A stretch of 64,000 bases of DNA from Cladosporium sp. IMV 00045. Its lineage: Eukaryota; Ascomycota; Dothideomycetes; Cladosporiales; Cladosporiaceae. This document shows, one piece after another, positions 57,237 through 64,000 of this stretch (its first letter is position 1; each line of letters begins with the position of its first letter). The position numbers and the translations under genes are program-made. The stretch spans positions 1 to 64,000 of the forward strand of contig MSJI02000817.1 of NCBI GenBank assembly GCA_001931905.2. Direction: 5' to 3'. The notes under the pieces are model-generated. The model made no database searches and was not told the origin of the DNA. It worked only from the letters and a program-made list of their open reading frames with translations.

Positions 57237-58064
57237 TTACTCCATCGGCATCCAAATACGGCATGTTGTACCGTCATCACCATGCCCCGTCACGACACAT
57301 TCGCCAATGTCTTCAGCCTCGTCTTCGACTAGATCTCCTGCCTCTCTCGCAACTTCATACTCCTCACCGGCCTGGTCAACTCCTAAGACAGCCCCTTTGG
57401 TAACCTCTGCGCTTCTTGCATCGCCTTGCTTATTCACAGTGATTCTCTCAACTTGAAACGCAAACACGCCAGGTCCGGGGATATCTTGTTCAACTTGGGC
57501 AGAATTTTCCGGCTTCCATGATGCTTTCGGCCCAACTGTTGACTCGATAGCCGGTATTTCCACGCCAACTTGAGCGTGTACGGATGTTTGCGACTGCTCA
57601 GGTGTCTTCACGATGACGCCGCGAGCAACTTTCACTCCCGTCACAAGGAAGACGCTGGCTTTTTTGCCACCGAAGCTTAGGTATTTCTTGACACCAGGAT
57701 CTTCGACTGCTGCTGCAAGATATGTAGAAGAAGGCGTAAACCAGCGTGTGTCGATTTTCTCGCAAGAGAACTCAATGTCTCGCGACGTTGCGGACGAGAT
57801 GTTTGCTGATGCTCCGAAGGTAATGAAGTGGATGAAGGTAGCGAAGATACCCAGAGCCCAAGAGCCGCCTTTTTTCACTGCGCCATGAACGTTCTTCGAT
57901 GCTACGGGATTCGAGATTTGCGTGTCAATCTTTTCGGGTAACGATGAAGCGGATATGACTTTTTGTGGCTTTTTGACATTTGAAAAGACACTGCCCAACA
58001 CTACGTCTGTGGGTTGGAGGTCCCAAGATGGTGACAGGAAATAGGTCTTAGCTAGAGATGCCAT
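57237..58064 (-). CDS. Gasdermin-like protein (HET-Q1/RCD-1 type), 275 aa
   Basis: The start ATG 58062-58064 gives MASLAKTYFLSPSWD; an upstream in-frame ATG is less likely because fungal members begin with a short segment before FxLSP. Family features in order: FLSPSWDLQPTDVVLGSVF (9-27), a hydrophobic stretch KGGSWALGIFATFIHFITFG (65-84), DTRWFTPSSTYL (105-116), VFLVTGVKVARGV (138-150), VHAQVGVEIP (162-171), FAFQVERI (201-208) and VTKGAVLG (221-228). An acidic tail of 47 residues follows. Fungal gasdermins kill the cell by making plasma-membrane pores after proteolytic removal of a C-terminal piece of about 5 kDa, the size of this tail. The divergent neighbour codes a subtilase, the kind of protease that does this in the HET-Q pair. 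Identification is by pattern; no search was run. Confidence 0.82.
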   Translation of the reverse strand: MASLAKTYFLSPSWDLQPTDVVLGSVFSNVKKPQKVISASSLPEKIDTQISNPVASKNVHGAVKKGGSWALGIFATFIHFITFGASANISSATSRDIEFSCEKIDTRWFTPSSTYLAAAVEDPGVKKYLSFGGKKASVFLVTGVKVARGVIVKTPEQSQTSVHAQVGVEIPAIESTVGPKASWKPENSAQVEQDIPGPGVFAFQVERITVNKQGDARSAEVTKGAVLGVDQAGEEYEVAREAGDLVEDEAEDIGECVVTGHGDDGTTCRIWMPME

Positions 58065-58384
58065 CGATGAAAGCGAAGACAGGGATAGGCAGCGTTTACA
58101 AAAAGTTCGAGAAAGGTTCGCTCGAGCGCATAGAAAAGTCTTCTGACTTGTACAGCTTCGGAGGCAACAATCAGCTCGGGTGGCTGATTTAATCCATACA
58201 CTCGGCATGCATGGTGTGATAGCTCAATGCAGACATGGCTGGCTCAGCTCGTCAGCTTCGCCAGCCTCGCCGCCAACCGTAGGATGATACCAGACTTCTT
58301 CTCTGCAGTCTGTACTCTATCACTGACTTTCGCAATGTAGGCTTTGTCGAGAGATATGAGGGCTGGCTTAATCGTTTCGCGACT
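58065..58384. promoter_or_regulatory. Bidirectional promoter of the gasdermin-like/subtilase pair
   Basis: The 320 bp between the divergent starts must hold both promoters, so the two genes could be co-regulated. No motif is assigned. Confidence 0.55.
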
Positions 58385-61300
58385 ATGGCGACCTCGGGAG
58401 AGCTTCTGGACATCGACTTTCGAAGGCGCCTGCAACTTCTGCAGATGCTATGTGATCCAACAGGCCCGACAAGTAACAGTCCAGCTCCACTGCTCAGACT
58501 CGCCACTCAGGCTAGCGTCAGAAGGAGAAACCACCCTTGGAGATTCTGGGCCAAATTACTCACTCCTCTCAGTCTACTATCCCAAGGAACACCATGCTGG
58601 CAAAGACTGCGAGACGAACACAGACACCTGATCGACAGTCTTTTGTCGAATTTGAACGATGGCCTAAATCAAGCATTCAAATCTGCAGAAGTATGTGGTT
58701 CCCTCGCACTTAAAGACGTCATCAAATTGACCCTTCGCGCAGGAGTACGAGCTACTTTTATTCTCGAATCTTTATACTTTAGCGAATTGGGGCAGCGATT
58801 CGGTCGTAATTTCCGATCAAACAAGCTCATCGCTTACGAAAGAAAAGCAAACACTCATTCTCGAAGCACTTGACGAGCTGGTCTTGATAGTTCTCGATGA
58901 CGAAGATGAAGCACCTGAAGACGGCGAAGTGCTCAGGACTACACCCAGAAAGCGCTTGGATCTACACCTCCGCTACCTGCTTTCCAGAATAACTTCGCAC
59001 TGGGCATGTTGTTGTTCTGCTCCACATAGGGCAGGACTTCTGTTGTACACACAGAGTAATTTGAGGGAAGATGTGGAGGCATGCGCTTTCACGTTGCTCT
59101 TGAATCGAAAAGAGCCGGGACGATCGTGGCAGGAAGCACATGTCACAATCAAAGAAGCGAATGACACGATGAAACAGCACCTTTTGCCTGCCCATACTTT
59201 TCGGCATCGCCCTGGATTCCTTCTACCAGAACAATCGGAAGAAGGAGGAAGAAGCGTTGGAAGCTTATGCCAAGCAGTACAAGTCAACTCTCCTTATAGA
59301 TTGGGTCTTGTTCTCGAACAAAGCTCTATTCGTGAGTTGAGTCGCACAGAACCTCCGATGAGCGAGTGGGAAGATGGAAGCTTGGTTAGTCTTGAACACG
59401 GTCTTCTGAGCGTTCACCAAGCGCCTTTTCCGCTGAAGTACCGACTCCCCTTGGCTTTGGTTCTATCATACTCACTCCTCGACTTTTGCGATGAATCGTG
59501 GTTCTCCGCTGGCTGGACAGCTCGGTATATCTACTTCTTTCAGCAAGCTGCTCGCCTGTCACTCAGACCAATTCTAGTCGCACCCGGCGGCGATCGAAAA
59601 GGCGCCAGCACTTCTACAGAGGCCAGATTACTGTTACACGGAATCTTGTTGATGGAGATCTTTGCGCAGAGGCGGATATCTCCAACCACGCATTGCACGG
59701 ATCTTGCAGAGCTGAGGAACATCGCCTGCCAAGAGTTCAATGCAGTGTCTTGGGATACTTACGAGCGCTACAAGACTTGCGTCCGAGAGTGTATTGAAGG
59801 CCTGCTCAGCCCAAACATTGCACCCGATGAAGATTTGTTTCACCATGCTGTTCTAAGAATCATTGATCTAGTATCAGCAGATCATGTCGCGGCATGGGAG
59901 GGTCAAGATCCAGATGAGGTGCTCAAGAACCTTCATCTACCGGCAGTCAACATAGCAGTCGAGTCGCCAAGATCCATCGCTCAAGGGGCTTCTATCACAG
60001 TGAATGGGCACAAGGGGACGCGAGCATTCTTCAAATCTAAACCTGCCCCTCCCCCAAAACATGGTCTCGCGATCAAAGGGCCTAAACCTCCAAGACCCAC
60101 TACTCCGAAACCCAATGTCTTCAAGGTAAGCCTCCATTTATCGTTCTTTCTTGATTCAACTGACATGGACTTTGAAGCTTAAAATGGTCACCCACAGCCT
60201 GAAAAGGGTTTTGACGAGTGCTGAGACAAAAGCTCCCTCTAAATCGTTGGTACCGCATGAGTGGCAGGGCGTCGAGGCCTTCCAGACGATCGATGACCCT
60301 GGAGAGTGAGTGACATTTGGCGCCCGTCGAAATGACTAGTTGATACATAGCATACTGACTTGCTGTCAAGACACTCAGGATCGATGAATTGGTTCAAGAA
60401 GTTCGAGGAGCTTCAAGACAGACTTCCCAAAAGACCTGCGACGCGATTGAACAGAATCAAAATAGCAATCCTCGACACCGGCATTGATTTGGAGAACGAC
60501 TGGATTGCCTACCGAGCTGGGAGAATTCGCTGCTGGCCAGACAATCAGAAATGCATAGACAGGAACGGACATGGCACGCATGTGGCATACTTGATCCTGA
60601 GGATCGCACCTCACGTTCAGATCTATGTTGTGAAAGTCACCGCGGCGAACGATTTAGGGACAGTGGACATTCCCAAGATTGCAGAGGTAATGGAGCTGTC
60701 CAATTTGAACTTTGGCAGTGCCCCGCTGACTGTTGACTCCCTAGGCCATTGAATACTTTTCATCGAATAACATGCCAGACGGCCCTGTCCACGCTGTGAA
60801 CATGTCTTTCGGCTTCCCGGAATATCACCCCACTCTAGAGCCAATCGATCAAGCTCTCAAAGCAGCACGCGAGCGAGGGGTACTATTCTTCGCCGCTGCT
60901 GGAAACGCTGGCGGCAACACTGGCAAGACCTGGCCGGCATGCTCTGTAGACTCTGGCGTGATCGCCGTGGAAGCGACGAATTCGTTCGGACGAATCACAT
61001 TTCAGTTCTGGCACCAGCGCTTTGCTGCACACTTTCGGAGAAGCCGTTGAGTCGTGCCAGGAAGACTCAAACAAGAAAACGATACACAGGAGCGGCACTT
61101 CCTTCGCCACGCCGATCGCCGTCGCAATCGCAGCAATAGTGCTGGGGACGGTGGACACCTACGTTTCTGACCACCCACATTCTCTCCCTGAGAATTTCCA
61201 GCGAGATTTGATGCCACGCCTCAACATCAGAGCGGGTATGGAGCGGATTCTCCGCATGATGTGCACTGATCAGAGCGAGGAAGTGAGGGAGGGCAAATTG

Positions 61301-61429
61301 GTTTACATCACGCCGTGGTACTTCCTCAAAAGGCCCGAGCTATACAGGGTTCATGTCATAGCCGATCATCTTCAGAACGTCCAAGAGCCTGGGGTGTTGC
61401 GTGGAGGTGGAAAACTCGCGGTGCATTGA
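58385..61429 (+). CDS. Subtilisin-like serine protease with N-terminal DUF7580-like domain, about 938 aa, one frameshift
   Basis: Exons are 58385-58690, 58743-60125, 60178-60305, 60371-60686 and 60745-61429. The first 600 residues are mostly helical. PLKYRLPLALVLSYSLLDFC followed by W and IYFF matches the fungal DUF7580-type domain. The peptidase S8 domain has IAILDTGID (Asp about 641), NGHGTHVA (His about 676), the oxyanion Asn in AAAGNAGG, and RSGTSFATP (Ser about 830). Between VIAVEATNSFG and SHFSSGTSALLHTFGEAV the frame shifts (about 60984-61003); one extra or two missing bases, for instance in ATCACAT, would explain it. An intron there would remove conserved sequence. No signal peptide is seen, so it acts in the cell. 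Divergent partner of the gasdermin-like gene. Confidence 0.87.
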
Positions 61430-61768
61430 ATGAATCGAAAATTGCGCTTTAGAGCCCCACGGGGTTGTGTTTGGATATGTTCTGGCCTCCGGTTACACAT
61501 AATGCATTGAAACGCAGATTCTAAGTAGGACTGGAGTGTCAGGAAGGCTGAACCAAGACAATGAAAGGCGCTGAAGTCTTCTGAATTATTTTCTTCGTGG
61601 GTATACGAAATACATTATGTAAGATTAAAAGAAAATGCACATGTCCTGTACATCGTAAGACTTCATTCAAATTCAAAACCAACCAATCTTTTACCGAGCG
61701 TCTCATATTCTGAAAACGCACCTCGAACGCCACGCTGAATAAATTCAAAAGAAATACAGTCAAAACGC
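61430..61768. other. Convergent 3' region
   Basis: AT-rich sequence between the subtilase and the MFS gene, which converge. Nothing is recognised. Confidence 0.6.
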
Positions 61769-63682
61769 TCACTTCCTGCTAGCCTTGCTGGCCTTGCTCG
61801 CTCTCGAGTTGGCACGGCTAAGTCTTCCACCGCCAGAGCTCTTGAAGCTCTCCTTGGTGTTGACGCGGTCCAAATCGAAGGGGTTGGCGTCGTAGCTGGC
61901 CCTTCTCTCGGAACCTTGCGGTCTGCTGTGAGTTGCGCGGATGGGAGCAAAGCCCTCACCGCGAGTCTGATCCTCGTAAGAGTAGTCGAGAGCCTCCTGC
62001 TCTTCAGACTCGCGGCGCTCGGCGTCCTTCTTCTGCGCATCGATCTTCTCGTCCTCGACGCCGGCGGAAGAGGAGCCAGCGACGGTCTTGGTGTCTTCCT
62101 CTTCGTCTTCTTCGACAGGAGTAGCGTGTGCCTGTTGCTGCAGCTTCATCATGAAGGCGGCGGATTGAGCGGCGAACTTGCAGCGCTCACGGATCGCAGG
62201 GCCGTACTTGTAAAACAAGAAAGGCATGGGAACGCAAGCCAGAGCGAGGAAAGCAGGAATGGTGGAGGCCCAGTGGATGCCGAGGTTTTCGTACATTTGC
62301 GTGGTGAACAAGGGGAATGCGGCACCGAAGAGGGAACGCAAGACGGAGTTGGCGGCCAGAACGGAGGCGGCGAAGATGGTGTATGCGTCGATGAGGTAAT
62401 TCATCATGCCGAGGAAAATGAGAACCATGCCAAAACCGAAAGGCACACCGGCGAGAATAGAGACGATCCAGTGGATGCTCGGGTAGTTAGTCCAGGCGAA
62501 CCAGAAAAGACCGATGGGAACAGCGGCACCACCAAGCATGGTGGGCGGGAGGCGAGCTTCAGGCGGCGCGAAACCTTTGTGTTCGTCGCTCAGCCTGGCG
62601 TAACGCTTGTTGTCCCAGATACTGTAGATGACAGCGATGATCATGCCCACGGCGACACCGATGAAAGCAAGACCACCAATACCTGGGCTCCAGCCACGGT
62701 TCTGTTGGTAAACGATGGGGAAAGCGCCGAAAAGCATGTAGAGAGTGCCGTAAATGATGGCCATGTAGATAGAGATAAGGAAGACAATAGGTTCGCGGAA
62801 GAGGAGAATCCAGGGGCGGGAGAGCGAAGTCTTGAAGACCTGGCCGAAGGTGGTCGGGCCCTGGTCAACATCTCCACGGCTCTTGTAGACCTTGCCGGTA
62901 CGCCTGGAAAGCTCAGCGGCACGCTTGCGCAGGATTGTGGGAGCGTAGGTCTCCGGAAGAAGGAAACATCCAATGAGCCAGAGGACACCGGTGAAGATCG
63001 CCATAACGCCCTCAACCCAGCGCCAGCCAACTGTCTCTCCGACGAAACCTCCAACAATGGGTCCAAGAACCGGTCCCATGAAGGGCGCAGCGGCGAAGAG
63101 GGTCATCGCGAGACCGCGCTGCCTGGCAGGGAACATATCCGCGATGACACCGCCGGCGTTGGTAAGAGGAGACGATCCAAATGCACCAGCGAAAAAGCGG
63201 AGAACGATCAGAGACTGGATGTTCTGCGCACCAGCAGCACCAGCGTTGAAAGCAGTCAGGACGCCATAAGTGCCAATGTACAGAACCTGGCGACCGAACA
63301 ATTCAGACATAGGCGCCCAGATGAGAGGACCAATGGCGAAACCAAGGACGAAAAGCGAGATACCGAGTGTGAAGATTTCCTGGCTGCATCCAAACTCCGC
63401 GATGACTTCCCTGGCACCACCAGAGTATGCGGAAGAGACGAAGGCCACGGCGAGAGTGGCGATTGCGACGAGCAAGGTAATGCTCCATTTCTTGAACTCG
63501 CTGTAGAGCATGGGGTTTCTGGGGTCGTTGGGTATCCAATTGACGACATATGGGTCCTCCTCCGTTCCTGATCCTTCGTAATTGTAGTTCTCGACCTCGG
63601 CCGTTATTCCTGCATGGCTGAAGACTTGCTTCAGGTGTGAGAGCTGTCCGGGCTTGCCCGACTCAATATCTTTCTCTGCCAT
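61769..63682 (-). CDS. MFS multidrug transporter, DHA1 family, 637 aa
   Basis: A single exon; the first in-frame ATG is 63680-63682 (MAEKDIESGKPGQ). NWIPNDPRNPMLYSEFKKW is the usual entry to TM1 in TPO1/FLR1-type drug:proton antiporters. Twelve hydrophobic segments follow, with the signature SELFGRQVLYIGTY after TM2 and LGPIVGGFVGETVGWRW (motif C region) in TM5. A central loop has YKSRGDVDQGPTTFGQVFK. The C-terminal 100 residues are acidic and then Ser/Arg/Lys-rich and probably cytosolic. Likely exports drugs, polyamines or toxic metabolites across the plasma membrane. Confidence 0.92.
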   Translation of the reverse strand: MAEKDIESGKPGQLSHLKQVFSHAGITAEVENYNYEGSGTEEDPYVVNWIPNDPRNPMLYSEFKKWSITLLVAIATLAVAFVSSAYSGGAREVIAEFGCSQEIFTLGISLFVLGFAIGPLIWAPMSELFGRQVLYIGTYGVLTAFNAGAAGAQNIQSLIVLRFFAGAFGSSPLTNAGGVIADMFPARQRGLAMTLFAAAPFMGPVLGPIVGGFVGETVGWRWVEGVMAIFTGVLWLIGCFLLPETYAPTILRKRAAELSRRTGKVYKSRGDVDQGPTTFGQVFKTSLSRPWILLFREPIVFLISIYMAIIYGTLYMLFGAFPIVYQQNRGWSPGIGGLAFIGVAVGMIIAVIYSIWDNKRYARLSDEHKGFAPPEARLPPTMLGGAAVPIGLFWFAWTNYPSIHWIVSILAGVPFGFGMVLIFLGMMNYLIDAYTIFAASVLAANSVLRSLFGAAFPLFTTQMYENLGIHWASTIPAFLALACVPMPFLFYKYGPAIRERCKFAAQSAAFMMKLQQQAHATPVEEDEEEDTKTVAGSSSAGVEDEKIDAQKKDAERRESEEQEALDYSYEDQTRGEGFAPIRATHSRPQGSERRASYDANPFDLDRVNTKESFKSSGGGRLSRANSRASKASKASRK

Positions 63683-64000
63683 CGCGGCAGATGTTTCTTG
63701 TGAGGTCCTGGATGTGTAAATTGTTTCTCTCTGGGGAGTCCTGGTATTCAATCGTATGAGATGTTGCTGTAGTGATATAAGGGTGATGCCGCGGAGGCTC
63801 GATATGATGCAATGGTTCCAGAAGAAGGGTTGTGTCGATCAAAAGCAAAGGCCCAAATGGACAACGGCGGCAAACATGGGATACTTATCTGGGGAGGAAA
63901 GGGACAGGAACCTGACTAACACCGATACTCCACCGTAATGCTGAGGAATATCAAACTAGTTTTTTTCCATTACGGCCGGCACACCATAAGGGAGACCCGG
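63683..64000. other. Promoter region of the MFS gene, window end
   Basis: 318 bp upstream of the MFS start. No other gene is recognised before the window ends. Confidence 0.6.

Noticed and set aside
60945..61003. An intron ending at TTTCAG in the subtilase gene
   Set aside because: Any usable donor would remove the conserved VIAVEATNSFG segment or give an intron of about 22 nt.
61916..63571. 551-codon open frame antisense to the MFS gene
   Set aside because: Low-complexity Glu/Arg/Asp-rich translation produced by the biased sense strand; the sense protein is clear.

Overview
This is nuclear DNA of a filamentous ascomycete (Pezizomycotina; gene content fits Dothideomycetes, but no genus can be named from this alone). 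The signs are short 49-128 nt GT-AG introns with CTAAC-like branch sites, a dispersed single 5S rRNA gene, and Pezizomycotina-type families: Mago nashi, Clr5-ankyrin, HeLo-like, fungal gasdermin, Zn2Cys6 regulator, LOV photoreceptor. About 24 protein genes and one RNA gene are supported. Gene models were built by splicing by eye, checking codon phase at every junction.

Layout. 1-113: 3' end of an SFT2-like gene. 1178-8274: an accessory island bounded on both sides by 5S rRNA sequence. It holds a Clr5-ankyrin gene whose stop codon lies inside a 5S fragment, a broken Ser/Thr kinase gene, and a divergent HeLo-like/pseudokinase gene with an in-frame stop. 8.8-16.1 kb: housekeeping genes (PPPDE peptidase, PAP2 lipid phosphatase, HAD phosphatase, TIM54). 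16.9-23.3 kb: a likely catabolic trio of MFS transporter, Zn2Cys6 regulator and fructosyl amino acid oxidase. 23.8-31.5 kb: THO subunit, coatomer beta, Mago nashi and the GID4 degron receptor. 32.6-36.6 kb: a LOV photoreceptor and a small catalase-like protein. 36.6-40.9 kb: a 4.3-kb gap upstream of a homeobox regulator. 44.7-53.8 kb: tRNA m7G methyltransferase, the HOG-pathway MAPKKK and inositol-3-phosphate synthase. 54.0-61.4 kb: a C2H2 protein beside a divergent gasdermin-like/subtilase pair. 61.8-63.7 kb: an MFS drug-type transporter.

The most interesting content is two separate putative regulated-cell-death modules. The gasdermin-like plus subtilisin-like pair (57237-61429) has the arrangement of the known Podospora HET-Q1/HET-Q2 system, in which the protease cleaves the pore former. 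The kinase plus HeLo-like pseudokinase pair (4912-7993) resembles the RIPK3/MLKL layout of animal necroptosis, though both genes carry premature stops here.

Four otherwise well-preserved genes (fructosyl amino acid oxidase, LOV protein, tRNA methyltransferase, subtilase) each contain one small indel that no intron explains. Because one of them is a conserved housekeeping gene, assembly error must be excluded before calling them pseudogenes.
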